Assembly (NCBI GenBank): GCA_014240275.1
Contig: JAAZXH010000018.1
Coordinates: forward strand, 1-47,934
Length of the DNA stretch: 47,934 nt
Origin: Candidatus Peregrinibacteria bacterium
Lineage (GTDB): Bacteria > Patescibacteriota > Gracilibacteria > UBA1369 > GCA-2718715
Direction of reading: 5' to 3'
The stretch's first letter is position 1. Each line of letters opens with the position of its first letter. Shown piece after piece: positions 32,633-41,374 of the stretch. The notes under the pieces were generated by a model. That model saw only the letters and a program-made list of their open reading frames with translations. It searched no databases and had not been told where the DNA came from. Made by a program: the position numbers and the translations under genes.

Positions 32633-33418
32633 TTAGCTTTTTTTGATACTATAAATCGCCATTTGAATTTGGAATGAAATGTTTTGGCAAATTTCCTTAT
32701 AAACATATTCGTCTTTTAGCTTATCTGGAAAATTTTGGCGTACAAAGTCTTGTAATCCTTTCAATTTAAATGTGTTGCCACCTAATTCATTGAGTCTTTT
32801 AGATAAGTCAAAAGTGTGGGTAAACTTATAAGGCTCAACCGGGTTTTGGAAACCAGCAGCTTGTAAGTTGGAGCGGGTTTCGGTATCTGTTGGAAAATAG
32901 CGATTTTCAACTTGGTGTTTAAAGCCACCTAAATCATCCTTTTTACGAACTATGGCTTGAAAGATTTCTTGAAAATTATTATCATCCAGAAAAATATGCC
33001 ATAATACTAATTTACCATCTGGTTTTAAAACACGAAATAGTTCTTTAAATAAAGTAACCTGCTGTTGTTTTTGAAGTTCGTGTACTCCCATTTTGACAAC
33101 TACTGTATCAAATTCAGCATTATCAAATTTCATTTCGCAGGCGTCTCCCGCAACGAAGTTTTCATCAGGTAAATTTAAGTTGGCTTTTGCCTTTGCTACT
33201 GCATCTGCAACTCTATCTTGTACAAAAAGTACGGCTTCTGGCTGATGCTTGAGTGTTTTTTCGGCCGCTTGACCTTGGCCACCCATACAATCTAATATTT
33301 TTTCTCCAGGTTGAGCATCTACAATATTAACAAAGGCTCCCCAGTGTCCTTCTTCAACATTGTGTAATTTTGTAAAGTCTACGCCTGCATTTCTAGCGTT
33401 TGAGTTGTCGATTGCCAT
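32633..33418 (-). CDS. Class I SAM-dependent methyltransferase (UbiE-like)
   Basis: A 261-residue methyltransferase. The SAM-binding glycine motif is EKILDCMGGQGQAAE (about 38-52), with acidic strand end FVQDRVADAV, motif II FDTVVVKMGVHEL, and the post-motif GKLVLWHIF. The C-terminal part with a beta-strand and several helices forms a substrate cap. Substrate unknown; family members modify quinones, lipids and small molecules. It is downstream of the tRNA-Phe gene and its terminator, and lies tail to tail with the glutaredoxin gene. Confidence 0.82.
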   Translation of the reverse strand: MAIDNSNARNAGVDFTKLHNVEEGHWGAFVNIVDAQPGEKILDCMGGQGQAAEKTLKHQPEAVLFVQDRVADAVAKAKANLNLPDENFVAGDACEMKFDNAEFDTVVVKMGVHELQKQQQVTLFKELFRVLKPDGKLVLWHIFLDDNNFQEIFQAIVRKKDDLGGFKHQVENRYFPTDTETRSNLQAAGFQNPVEPYKFTHTFDLSKRLNELGGNTFKLKGLQDFVRQNFPDKLKDEYVYKEICQNISFQIQMAIYSIKKS

Positions 33419-33468
33419 AATAAATAATGTTATAAGATCTGAATATACATCAATTGTTTGGGTTTGTC

Positions 33469-33495
33469 AAAAAAAACACCAAGTTTTGGTGTTTT
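33469..33495 (-). terminator. Rho-independent terminator of tRNA-Phe
   Basis: On the minus strand a 10-bp perfect stem (AAAACACCAA/TTGGTGTTTT, loop of three) is followed by a T-run (33469-33476 on the complement). It begins two bases after the CCA end of the tRNA. Confidence 0.85.
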
Positions 33496-33496
33496 G

Positions 33497-33571
33497 TGGT
33501 GCCGAGGGGCGGAATTGAACCACCGACACAAGGCTTTTCAGGCCTCTGCTCTACCACTGAGCTACCCCGGC
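33497..33571 (-). tRNA. tRNA-Phe (anticodon GAA), CCA encoded
   Basis: The minus strand gives a complete cloverleaf: acceptor GCCGGGG pairing with CCTCGGC (one G-T pair), D arm TAGCTCAGTGGTAGAGCA, anticodon stem AGGC/GCCT with loop CTGAAAA (anticodon GAA), T arm with GGTTCAATTCC, discriminator A, and CCA encoded. It has its own promoter upstream and a strong terminator downstream, so it is a separate transcription unit. Confidence 0.97.
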
Positions 33572-33582
33572 TAGGCTTACTA

Positions 33583-33611
33583 TTTATAGCAAAGAAATTT
33601 TAAAAAGGCAA
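33583..33611 (-). promoter_or_regulatory. Promoter of tRNA-Phe
   Basis: Minus strand: -35 TTGCCT (33606-33611), 17-bp spacer, extended -10 TGCTATAAA with TATAAA at 33583-33588. It ends 11 bases before the tRNA 5' end. The -35 box begins only two bases after the folA stop codon. Confidence 0.65.
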
Positions 33612-33612
33612 A

Positions 33613-34158
33613 TTATTTTTTAAGTTTGTAGCTTTGAAAGCGCAGGCGATATTTTTTTTGGTCTTGCCGGTTAAGGCATATGGTCTCTTGTTCAGTTTCT
33701 AGGCGAAAATCTGAATGAAAATCATGTAAAAAAGTATCACAGCTAAAATGACCCTCTACGTGGGTTAGTAAGACTTGGTCAATTAAATCTCGATCTAAAA
33801 ACTGATTGTAAATATTTGCCCCTCCGATACAAAAAATTTGACCACCATTATTGATCCTCTCTGCAAGTTCAATAGCTGCATTGATAGATTTTACAAAGTG
33901 TAGATTATCAGCCATTGGAAAGTCAGAAGCTTGTTTTGTGCGGGAAATTACAATATTGATACGGTTTTTAAGTGGACGGTGAGCTTTCGGGATACTTTCA
34001 TATGTTTTGCGTCCCATTATTAAAATATTAATTTTCCCTTGTAATTCTTGAGTTGTTTGATTGTGAAAAAACTGCATATCCTCTTTAAAATCCCATGGGA
34101 GAGTGTTGTTTTTTCCAATACCGAGTTCTGAGTCGGCTGCAGCAATTAATGTGTACAT
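33613..34158 (-). CDS. folA: Dihydrofolate reductase
   Basis: Reduces dihydrofolate to tetrahydrofolate using NADPH. The 181-residue protein has the N-terminal AAADSELGIGKNNTLPW loop, the catalytic acid Asp28 in LPWDFKEDMQFF, the NADPH motif IMGRKTYESIP and IGGANIYNQF. A little longer than E. coli FolA (159) because of short insertions. It begins one base after thyA ends; the pair regenerates the folate that ThyA oxidises. Confidence 0.95.
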   Translation of the reverse strand: MYTLIAAADSELGIGKNNTLPWDFKEDMQFFHNQTTQELQGKINILIMGRKTYESIPKAHRPLKNRINIVISRTKQASDFPMADNLHFVKSINAAIELAERINNGGQIFCIGGANIYNQFLDRDLIDQVLLTHVEGHFSCDTFLHDFHSDFRLETEQETICLNRQDQKKYRLRFQSYKLKK

Positions 34159-34159
34159 T

Positions 34160-34972
34160 TTAAACGGCTATAGGAAATTTAATAAAAGCGTCGTGCTCAT
34201 AATTTTCGAGAGAGAAATCTTCAAATTCAAGGTCCCAAAATCCTTTATCTGCAATTTTCAAGTTTGGTAGCTTCTGAGGCGTGCGTTGTAACTGCTTCTT
34301 TAAACCTTCGACGTGGTCTGTATAAATATGGGCATCCCCTATGGTATGTACAAATTCTCCTGGATTTAAATTGCATTCTTTGGCTACCATCATGAGTAAG
34401 GTGGCATAACTTGCAATGTTAAAAGGGACTCCTAAGGCTAAATCGGCACTACGTTGGTATAATTGTAGGTCTAAGCGGTCGCCTGCTACGTAAAACTGGA
34501 AAAAACTATGACAAGGTGGCAATGCCATATCTTCAATATCTGCTACATTCCAGGCACTGACAATAATTCGGCGCGATTGTGGATTAGTCTTAATAGTATC
34601 AATGGCTTTTTGGATCTGATTGATGGCTTCTTGTTTATAAGAACCATCAGCTTGTTTTATGAATTTTGGCCACTTGATCCATTGGTAACCATAAATTGGG
34701 CCTAGCTCCCCTTTTTCGTCGGCCCAGGCATTCCAAATTGGAGTATGTTGCGTCAGATTTTCATTAATATTGGTTGAACCTTTTAAAAACCACAGAAGTT
34801 CCCTAAGAACTGCAGCATACAAGGTTTTCTTAGTGGTGACTAAAGGAAACCCGCCTGCTAAATTGTAGCGAGTTTGTGTTCCAAAAACAGAAATGGTTCC
34901 GGTTCCTGTACGGTCTGTGCGTTTTTGGCCATTTTCTAAGACAAAACGCACCAAGTCTAAATACTGTTTCAT
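34160..34972 (-). CDS. thyA: Thymidylate synthase (ThyA type)
   Basis: Methylates dUMP to dTMP using methylene-tetrahydrofolate. The 270-residue protein has the nucleophile Cys154 in [13 protein letters not shown], phosphate-binding Arg21 in [16 protein letters not shown], the [13 protein letters not shown] segment and the C-terminal IAV-like tail. First gene of thyA-folA, with promoter boxes TTGTAG-17-TATCAT on the minus strand (about 35020 to 34992). Its presence with tdk shows both de novo and salvage routes to dTMP. Confidence 0.96.
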   Translation of the reverse strand: MKQYLDLVRFVLENGQKRTDRTGTGTISVFGTQTRYNLAGGFPLVTTKKTLYAAVLRELLWFLKGSTNINENLTQHTPIWNAWADEKGELGPIYGYQWIKWPKFIKQADGSYKQEAINQIQKAIDTIKTNPQSRRIIVSAWNVADIEDMALPPCHSFFQFYVAGDRLDLQLYQRSADLALGVPFNIASYATLLMMVAKECNLNPGEFVHTIGDAHIYTDHVEGLKKQLQRTPQKLPNLKIADKGFWDLEFEDFSLENYEHDAFIKFPIAV

Positions 34973-34988
34973 TGGCTTTTATTAAATC

Positions 34989-35018
34989 TTAATTTATGAT
35001 ATAATAGAAAGATATAAT
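34989..35018 (+). promoter_or_regulatory. Promoter of the VTT-domain gene, overlapping the thyA promoter
   Basis: Two TATAAT boxes 13 bp apart (35000-35005 and 35013-35018) precede the VTT start. The second has TTAATT 18 bp upstream (34989-34994) and lies ten bases before the TTG start codon. The opposite strand carries the thyA promoter in the same DNA, so the two transcription units compete for this segment. Confidence 0.5.
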
Positions 35019-35028
35019 CTACAACAAC

Positions 35029-35748
35029 TTGCACTTTACCAAAGTAAAATTTATTGCAACTTTAAACTTGTTAGGGCTAATGCTAGTTAGTTTAGCACTA
35101 TTTCAAAACTACGAAAGCGGTGGGTTAATATACATGCTGGCCAACAACGAGACCGAGCAATTTCAGCAGTACTTAGCCACTTACAAAACTTTTGAAATGT
35201 ATTTAGTGGTACTTGGATTGGTCCTGGTAGAAGTTATTGTTGGTATAGTACCTGCAGTAATACTGTACTCATTTGCAGGTTTTTTACTTGGAAATTACAC
35301 AGCAATTATTATTATTTTCCTGGGTAACTTCATAGGAAATTTAATTAATTATTACCAAGGAAAAATTATTGCGAGTGCTTTTTTAAGTAAAACACGGCAT
35401 AAAAGACACCTTGATAAGCTCTCTAACGAAGGAGCAAAAGCCTTGTTTTTACTGCGTTTGAATCCCCTGACATCGATTGACTCCTTATCTTATCTTGCAG
35501 GGGCTATAAATATGAATGTAAAAAGCTTTTTATTGGCTACCAATCTAGGTGTGGCACCTTTGATTGTTTTGGGAACTTTATTTGGCTCTTCAGCCTTAAA
35601 CGGTTACCGGTTTGGGTATGAGTTGTTTATTATTATAACTTTTGTTTATTTAGGTTATGTAATTCGAAAAAATCATCTCATTCGTAAAATCAAGACTGCT
35701 CATAAGAAACGAAAAATGAGGCGCTCTCGATCAAATACTGAGGAATAA
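35029..35748 (+). CDS. VTT-domain (TVP38/TMEM64, DedA-like) membrane protein
   Basis: A 239-residue membrane protein. It holds about five hydrophobic segments, the VTT core from FAGFLLGNYTAI to LIVLGTLFGSS, and the family motif in LFLLRLNPLTSIDSLSYLAG (about 138-157). Homologues act in membrane lipid homeostasis and lipid scrambling. The start is a TTG, supported by the close TATAAT box and the first membrane helix that follows; no ATG is available before that helix. The C-terminal tail is Lys/Arg rich and its last 59 bases overlap the convergent PEBP gene. Confidence 0.8.
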   Translation: MHFTKVKFIATLNLLGLMLVSLALFQNYESGGLIYMLANNETEQFQQYLATYKTFEMYLVVLGLVLVEVIVGIVPAVILYSFAGFLLGNYTAIIIIFLGNFIGNLINYYQGKIIASAFLSKTRHKRHLDKLSNEGAKALFLLRLNPLTSIDSLSYLAGAINMNVKSFLLATNLGVAPLIVLGTLFGSSALNGYRFGYELFIIITFVYLGYVIRKNHLIRKIKTAHKKRKMRRSRSNTEE

Positions 35749-36133
35749 GGCGCTCAACATCGTAGCGTGTAGCGTTGCGTGGTAGGTTTAATTTTGTATC
35801 TAAAGCATAAAGTAAAAAGCGGTAGGTATGTTTTTTGTTTGGTGGGCATGGTCCACCATAGCCAATTTGACCAAAGTCATTTACTCCAACAATGGCGTTG
35901 ATTGGTTCGCTATTTTCTGGGATTTCAGTAATAGCTGGGTCCATATTCCATAAGAACCAATGTAACCAATTTTTATCAGCTGAGTTTAAGTCATCAAAAA
36001 TCAAAACTAAGCTTTTACACTCCTCTGGTATTTCTAAAAATTCTAAATCTGGGTTAATATTGGTTCCATTACAAGTATATTGCTTTGGAATATCTCCCAA
36101 ATTAACTAAAGACTTGGAGGTGATTTTTAGCAT
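35690..36133 (-). CDS. PEBP-family protein (YbhB/YbcL type)
   Basis: A 147-residue phosphatidylethanolamine-binding-like protein of the bacterial YbhB type. Motifs: CNGTNINPDLEF near residue 21, LVLIFDDLNSADKNWLHW with the conserved Asp and His, and YGGPCPPNKKHTYRFLLYAL, the family signature. Molecular role in bacteria is unknown. The last 59 bases overlap antisense to the VTT gene; it starts 4 bases after rmuC ends. Confidence 0.88.
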   Translation of the reverse strand: MLKITSKSLVNLGDIPKQYTCNGTNINPDLEFLEIPEECKSLVLIFDDLNSADKNWLHWFLWNMDPAITEIPENSEPINAIVGVNDFGQIGYGGPCPPNKKHTYRFLLYALDTKLNLPRNATRYDVERLIPQYLIESASFFVSYEQS

Positions 36134-36137
36134 AGTT

Positions 36138-37280
36138 CTAATTGGTTAAATGTTTTTGAGTAATATTTGGAATATCTAGGTCGTCGGTGGTAGATTTTTG
36201 GTCACGTAAGTTTTTGAATTTACGCATTTGCGGTAGCACTGATCGCTCATAAGAGCCTTGAATTTTATTAAAGGCATTATTGGCAGACTGCAAGCCCTTA
36301 CCAACGTGTTGAATGTGCGAGACAAAAGTTTTGATTCGGTCTATTAAAGTTGCGCCCTCCTTATAATGGGCCTGAATTTGTTCGGAGAGTTTTTGGTCCT
36401 GCCAGGACTTCTCAATTAATAAAAGCATAGCCAATAGTGTAGAGGGAGTTGCTATGACGACATTTTTGCTCATGGCAAAGTCTAAAAGATCAGAACTATG
36501 GTCTAAAGCCACACTAAATAAGTTGTCGTTTGGGACAAACATGATTACAAAAGGGGCCGAATGCTGAAACTCCTTTTGGTATTGTTTTTTCTCTAAGTCT
36601 TGGATGTGTTTTTTAAAATCAGAAATAAAAGTCTTAATGAATCTAGCTTTTAATTGCTCCTGCTGGGTCTCTATACTTTTGAGGTAATTACTTAATGGGG
36701 CCTTAGAGTCAATAATTACAACTCTTTGGTTAGGTAGGTTTAAAATCAAATCTGGCCTTAGGCTACTACCGTTTTCTGCCGTAATGGTAGCCTGGGTTTG
36801 GTAGTCTACATACTTTTTAAGACCGGCTAATTCTAAAATTCGACTTAGCTGGATCTCTCCCCAGCTACCCACGGCTTGATTAGATCGCAAAGCAGTTTCT
36901 AGGCTTTTGGTAGTTTTGGTTAATTCCTTTTCGGACTGCATAAGAGATTGTAAGTTGGAGGAAAGTTTGGATAATTGGTCTAAATTTTGCTTTTCCACCT
37001 GATGTACAAATTTTTGATGATGGTGGAGGTTTTTTTCAATATTATCAATTAGACTTTGAATTTGAGTTTTTTGATTTTTTAAATCTTGGTTGGCAAGATT
37101 CTGTAAAGAATTGAATTGATTGCCAGCTAACTTTAAAAACTCCTGATTGTTTTCTAACAAACTTTGGCGACTTAACGAACTTAACTCAGCCTTAAGCTGA
37201 GATGATAACTTGTTAGATTTGAACTTATCTGCAACCAGGTAGCCTAACAAGCAGCCGATAATAAAGATTAAAATGTGCAT
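36138..37280 (-). CDS. rmuC: RmuC-type nuclease-fold protein
   Basis: A 380-residue RmuC protein, a family that limits DNA inversions at short inverted repeats and has a nuclease-like domain. The start is a membrane helix (2-18), followed by a long coiled coil (about 25-130), then the RmuC core with GSWGEIQLSRILELAGL, LRPDLILNLPNQRVVIIDSKAPL and PFVIMFVPND. The acidic and Lys residues of the PD-(D/E)XK-like core (RPDL and DSK) are intact. It lies between an unknown protein and the PEBP gene in a leftward operon. Confidence 0.9.
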   Translation of the reverse strand: MHILIFIIGCLLGYLVADKFKSNKLSSQLKAELSSLSRQSLLENNQEFLKLAGNQFNSLQNLANQDLKNQKTQIQSLIDNIEKNLHHHQKFVHQVEKQNLDQLSKLSSNLQSLMQSEKELTKTTKSLETALRSNQAVGSWGEIQLSRILELAGLKKYVDYQTQATITAENGSSLRPDLILNLPNQRVVIIDSKAPLSNYLKSIETQQEQLKARFIKTFISDFKKHIQDLEKKQYQKEFQHSAPFVIMFVPNDNLFSVALDHSSDLLDFAMSKNVVIATPSTLLAMLLLIEKSWQDQKLSEQIQAHYKEGATLIDRIKTFVSHIQHVGKGLQSANNAFNKIQGSYERSVLPQMRKFKNLRDQKSTTDDLDIPNITQKHLTN

Positions 37281-37288
37281 AACTTAAC

Positions 37289-38560
37289 TTACTTAAACTC
37301 TTTAAAACTTTTCAGGGGTTGTAAATCCAAAACGTTTTCTGGATGGCATTTGAAATATAATGGATTGATAAAAACTGGAGTATGGATAGCTTGAGGATCA
37401 TCTGTAAAGCGAAACATCATATCGTCTAGTGGTACTATAAAAGTCCGAGATTCAGTTTGAATTTCTGAAGCTAGATTGTCAAATCCATAACTAGTTAAAA
37501 GATTGGCAGCCATTCTGCCTGTTTCTTGAAATAAATCTGGATAATCATCAAGCAATTCAGGGTAAAAGCCTTTAATGACTTTTTGCATGTCAGATGGAAT
37601 CGGGTTATATGCCTCCAGAGTTATAGTAACTTGACCAACATCTACAATGATCACGTGTAGGGGTTCACTGTGAACTGTGGGTAATATAAATCCGGTTTGC
37701 CCACGTTTGAGATAAATCATTTCTGATTTATTTTTACTTTTGCTACCACCTTGGGTGGTATCCGCCTCTTGTTCAGAATGTATTATTTTAGACTTCGAAC
37801 TTATACTTGGAACATAAATTTCAGTTTTTGGTATGATTTCTTCAAGTTCTAAATAAGGAGGAGTTGGCTTGTTGAAAAAACCCTTAAGATCAAAACTAAG
37901 GTTATTTAATTTTTCAGGAAAATTAGCAGCATTTAACATCATAAACTCTAGTGTGGTCACTTCTACATCCTTCATCTTGCGGGTACACTCAACTTCTGGA
38001 TAGGTTCTGACTTTGACTTCTGGGCGGGTTGGATACCTTTTTTCCTGCTGTTGGTCTAGCTGCGGATTGTATTGCGCGGACACAAAAGAAACTTGCGGGT
38101 CTACTATATCGGTATGAGCATGATACATAGAACAAATATCGTTAAATTGCCAAGCAGTAGTAGTTAATAGTTGCAGTCCGTTGGGATTATATAAATACAT
38201 GCGTGCTAGCAAATCGTTTGTCAGAATACGGGCTAGTGCATTTGGCTGAACGTAACGCGGCCAATGCGGACACATTTGAGCAATGGTGAAAAAACTATCT
38301 TTAGAAACTAATAATTCTTGAACTTGTTCTAGCGGGATAAAGTTGTTTCTTTGGATGTAAAATAGTATTTCATCTCTCAAGGTTTGACGTTCCGGAACGT
38401 GCTGATCGATTGGGAATTGTACGTGCTGGTATCTTTCAAGGGTATAGCGAATTTGACTCAATGTTTCTTGGCGCGGTGTTCGTGTCATTTCTGGAGTTGA
38501 TGACTGTGGAAACTCTGAGGGTTTTGGGCTTGTAAGTTTTTTAAATAATTTATCAAACAT
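37289..38560 (-). CDS. Hypothetical 423-residue soluble protein upstream of rmuC
   Basis: I do not recognise this protein. It has no signal peptide or membrane helix. Residues 1-35 are polar; 40-190 look helical with several aromatic and Cys residues (AQMCPHWPRYV, FNDICSMYH); 200-290 is a variable, Ser/Lys-rich linker; 290-423 is mostly beta with YLKRGQTGFILP and HVIIVDVGQVTITLEAYNP. It is the first gene of the operon with rmuC (8-bp gap) and PEBP, and a TTGTAC-18-TATAAT promoter lies upstream on the minus strand near 38600-38630. Confidence 0.6.
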   Translation of the reverse strand: MFDKLFKKLTSPKPSEFPQSSTPEMTRTPRQETLSQIRYTLERYQHVQFPIDQHVPERQTLRDEILFYIQRNNFIPLEQVQELLVSKDSFFTIAQMCPHWPRYVQPNALARILTNDLLARMYLYNPNGLQLLTTTAWQFNDICSMYHAHTDIVDPQVSFVSAQYNPQLDQQQEKRYPTRPEVKVRTYPEVECTRKMKDVEVTTLEFMMLNAANFPEKLNNLSFDLKGFFNKPTPPYLELEEIIPKTEIYVPSISSKSKIIHSEQEADTTQGGSKSKNKSEMIYLKRGQTGFILPTVHSEPLHVIIVDVGQVTITLEAYNPIPSDMQKVIKGFYPELLDDYPDLFQETGRMAANLLTSYGFDNLASEIQTESRTFIVPLDDMMFRFTDDPQAIHTPVFINPLYFKCHPENVLDLQPLKSFKEFK

Positions 38561-38708
38561 AATAGGGTGAGGAATTAATCCAATTTAATTATATCGTTCT
38601 GCCTTCTTCCTGTACAAATCATTTAGATTGCTTGATCTAGACTTTGTTTTGTAGGTACTTGGCAATCACAAAAAACTCAATTAATATAAACATATAATCC
38701 CAAGCAAT

Positions 38709-40106
38709 ATGAATAGTTTGAGTGAAACTTACACTTTTACTACTCAGGCTCTTATGGAAGCTGAAAACCTATCGGAAGTTGATATCATAGAAAATAGAAT
38801 TCAAAATCAAGTTATTACAATTGATCCAGTGGGAGCAAAGGATTTGGATGATGGAATTTTTGTATCTCTGCATACCGGCTGCATCGTTTTAGACATTGCA
38901 ATAACTGATGTAAGTAGTTTTATTAGTCCGGGTAGTGCCTTAGACCAAATAGCGATTGCTCGCAAGCATTCAATTTATGACAACTTTATGCCAGCACCAA
39001 TGCTGCCACCGATTCTGAGTGAAAGCAAGTTTAGCCTCCTACAGAATACTGAAAGACCGACAATCACGCACCGGTCTTTTTTTGATTTTAACTTTCATTT
39101 AAGAGACTACGAAATTCTACAAACTGCAACTTCGGTTTTAGCCAATTTTTCTTATGACGATATTGACAATCTTTTGAGTGATAAAGCTAAGGCGAATAGT
39201 TTTAACTTGAGCCTGGCTTCTAAATTAGCTTTAAACCTCAAAGCGACTCGTTTGCAAAAAGCAGTTGTTTCTGACTTTTGCTGTTCCCACACAATGGTTG
39301 AAGAATTTATGATCCATGCCAATAACACGATTTCACAAATTGCTCGATCAGAAAACCTTGCATTTATTTTTCGTAATTTTGATGAAAAAATTGATACTCG
39401 CGCATTTTATGGCGCTAGATCTTTTGGACACTCCCAGCTACTGGTTAAAGATTATGGGCATTTTACATCCCCTATTCGCAGAGCACCTGACTTGATTTCT
39501 CATAGAGCCATTAATGCTTGCTTGCTTTCTTTACCACAGGAATACAATCAAAATGATCTAGATGGACTTTGTAAGCATTTCAACCAAAGGTTTGAGGAAA
39601 TTCAACAACGTCAAGAAGAGCATATAGACTCAAGCTATAATCCATTCCATATTAATAATTTGGTAGAGCACCCAGAGCTTATAAAACACGCCGAACCTGA
39701 AATGTTAGAAATTTTATATAGGGAAATTCATATGGACCAGCTAGCATTAAAGTCGGTGTGTAAACTGGCCTTTTACGAAAGCTACTCCGCTTTTGAATTT
39801 ATTAACAATATCCGTAATTTAATTTTAGCTAAAGCCCAAGAGAGCTCTAAGCTAGCGCAAAACCTTTTACTAGAGGCTGTAAACCAACATTACAATGGGA
39901 TCCAAGATTTGCATTTTTTAATTACAAGTAATCATTCGGATCAATTCATTATTAAAATTGCATTTGAAAAAGATGGAAAATATTGGTGTGCAGAACAAAC
40001 GGCCATAGGACCGAATATGATAGACACCAAAAGGCAAGCCTGCTTGATTGCACTACAAGCCTATTTCACCAAGACCCTAAATGAGCATCCTCCTTATATG
40101 TTGTAA
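38709..40106 (+). CDS. RNB-domain exoribonuclease without cold-shock or S1 domains, with dsRBD-like tail
   Basis: A 465-residue 3'-5' exoribonuclease-like protein built around an RNase II/R (RNB) catalytic domain. The four metal-binding Asp are at 39, 45, 47 and 48 in TIDPVGAKDLDDGI; EEFMIHANNTISQIA and YGHFTSPIRRAPDLISHR are the other core motifs (the usual Tyr after RR is Ala). The N-terminal cold-shock domains and C-terminal S1 domain of RNase R are missing. Residues 385-455 instead have an alpha-beta-beta-beta-alpha-like pattern ending in DTKRQACLIALQAYF, which resembles a double-stranded RNA binding domain. TATAAT (38693-38698) lies close to the start. Confidence 0.75.
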   Translation: MNSLSETYTFTTQALMEAENLSEVDIIENRIQNQVITIDPVGAKDLDDGIFVSLHTGCIVLDIAITDVSSFISPGSALDQIAIARKHSIYDNFMPAPMLPPILSESKFSLLQNTERPTITHRSFFDFNFHLRDYEILQTATSVLANFSYDDIDNLLSDKAKANSFNLSLASKLALNLKATRLQKAVVSDFCCSHTMVEEFMIHANNTISQIARSENLAFIFRNFDEKIDTRAFYGARSFGHSQLLVKDYGHFTSPIRRAPDLISHRAINACLLSLPQEYNQNDLDGLCKHFNQRFEEIQQRQEEHIDSSYNPFHINNLVEHPELIKHAEPEMLEILYREIHMDQLALKSVCKLAFYESYSAFEFINNIRNLILAKAQESSKLAQNLLLEAVNQHYNGIQDLHFLITSNHSDQFIIKIAFEKDGKYWCAEQTAIGPNMIDTKRQACLIALQAYFTKTLNEHPPYML

Positions 40107-40107
40107 G

Positions 40108-40182
40108 TGGAGCGGGTAAGGAGAATCGAACTCCTGTCTTTGCCATGGCAAGGCAACGTAATAGCCACTATACCATACCCGC
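40108..40182 (-). tRNA. tRNA-Gly (anticodon GCC), CCA encoded
   Basis: The minus strand gives acceptor GCGGGTA pairing perfectly with TACCCGC, a D arm with TAGTGGCTATTAC, anticodon stem TTGCC/GGCAA with loop TTGCCAT (anticodon GCC), T arm AGGAGTTCGATTCTCCT, discriminator T and an encoded CCA. Its 3' end lies one base past the stop of the convergent RNB gene, so any terminator must lie inside that gene; I found none that is clear. Confidence 0.97.
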
Positions 40183-40192
40183 GCGTGTTTCT

Positions 40193-40220
40193 ATTTTAGT
40201 AGATGCAAAATAAATTTCAA
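40193..40220 (-). promoter_or_regulatory. Promoter of tRNA-Gly
   Basis: Minus strand: -35 TTGAAA (40215-40220), 16-bp spacer, -10 TAAAAT (40193-40198), ending ten bases before the tRNA 5' end. The tRNA can be transcribed independently of ychF, which ends a few bases upstream. Confidence 0.6.
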
Positions 40221-40228
40221 GCCTTTTT

Positions 40229-41323
40229 CTAATTGTTAAACTTGAATAACATTACATCGCCGTCAGATACTACGTAATCCTTTCCTTCTAGGCGTAACTT
40301 ACCGGCATCTTTTACCCCGGACCATCCATTGAATTCTACAAACTCATTAAATGAAACCACATCGGCTTTTATAAATCCTTTTTCAAAATCAGTATGGATA
40401 ACTCCGGCAGCCTGAGGTGCCAGACTCCCCTTTTTAATAGTCCAGGCGCGGACCTCTTTTTCACCAGCGGTAAAGTAGGTTTGCAAACCAAGAACTGAAT
40501 AGGCCGTGCGAATTAAGGAGTTTAAGGTCGGTTCTTTCAAACCCATTTCGTCTAAAAACATGTTAGCCTCTTCCTCATCTAGAGCCATAAGTTCAGCTTC
40601 AATTTGGGCAGAAACAGCTACGATGAAATCGTGTTCTGTTAATTTGAGCTCTTGTTTATATTGAGCAAGATCTAAACTGGATAATTGGTCCTCTTTAGCA
40701 TTTACTACATAAATAAAAGGTTTGTTAGTTAAAAGATGTAGGTCTTTCAGTAATTCTAAACTTTCGGCATTATCAGTAAAATCAATGGCCTTCTGACCAT
40801 TTTCGAGGTGTTGATTTAGCCCGGTAATTAATTCTAAATATTTCTTTTTGTCAGGCTTACCAGATTTAGCTTCGGCTTGAGCTTTTGAAAGACGTTTTTG
40901 CACAGTTTGCAGATCGGCAATAATGAGTTCGGTTTCAATTACCTCTTTGTCAGACAATGGGTCAATTTTGCCATGAACGTGGTGAATATCTTCGTCTTCA
41001 AAAATTCGAATTACGTGAGCAATGGCATCAACTTGGCGAATATGACTTAAAAATTGGTTACCTAAACCCTCCCCCTGAGAAGCTCCTTTTACTAGACCGG
41101 CAATATCGACAAATTCAATGGCAGCTGGCAGAACTTTTTCTGGCGAAACAATTTTGGCCAAAGCATCTAGACGTGGGTCTGGTACTTCTACTATCCCGAC
41201 ATTTGGATCAATTGTACAGAAAGGGTAATTGGCAGACTCCGCAGAGTGCGACTTAGTAAGGGCGTTAAAGAGGGTTGATTTACCTACATTTGGTAAACCT
41301 ACGATTCCAATTTGTAAACTCAT
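40229..41323 (-). CDS. ychF: Ribosome-binding ATPase YchF (Obg/OLA1 family)
   Basis: A 364-residue P-loop NTPase that binds ribosomes and modulates translation under stress. P-loop GLPNVGKST (9-17), switch region [13 protein letters not shown]3 [11 protein letters not shown]4 NAKED in place of NKxD (the change that makes YchF prefer ATP) and a C-terminal TGS domain with [15 protein letters not shown]. Full length and ordinary. Promoter TTGCAA-18-TATACT lies in the 51-bp gap shared with the divergent rnhA. Confidence 0.95.
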   Translation of the reverse strand: MSLQIGIVGLPNVGKSTLFNALTKSHSAESANYPFCTIDPNVGIVEVPDPRLDALAKIVSPEKVLPAAIEFVDIAGLVKGASQGEGLGNQFLSHIRQVDAIAHVIRIFEDEDIHHVHGKIDPLSDKEVIETELIIADLQTVQKRLSKAQAEAKSGKPDKKKYLELITGLNQHLENGQKAIDFTDNAESLELLKDLHLLTNKPFIYVVNAKEDQLSSLDLAQYKQELKLTEHDFIVAVSAQIEAELMALDEEEANMFLDEMGLKEPTLNSLIRTAYSVLGLQTYFTAGEKEVRAWTIKKGSLAPQAAGVIHTDFEKGFIKADVVSFNEFVEFNGWSGVKDAGKLRLEGKDYVVSDGDVMLFKFNN

Positions 41324-41374
41324 AGCAAAAATTTATAAGCTAAGTATAATAAGAATACACGTAATTTTGCAAGC

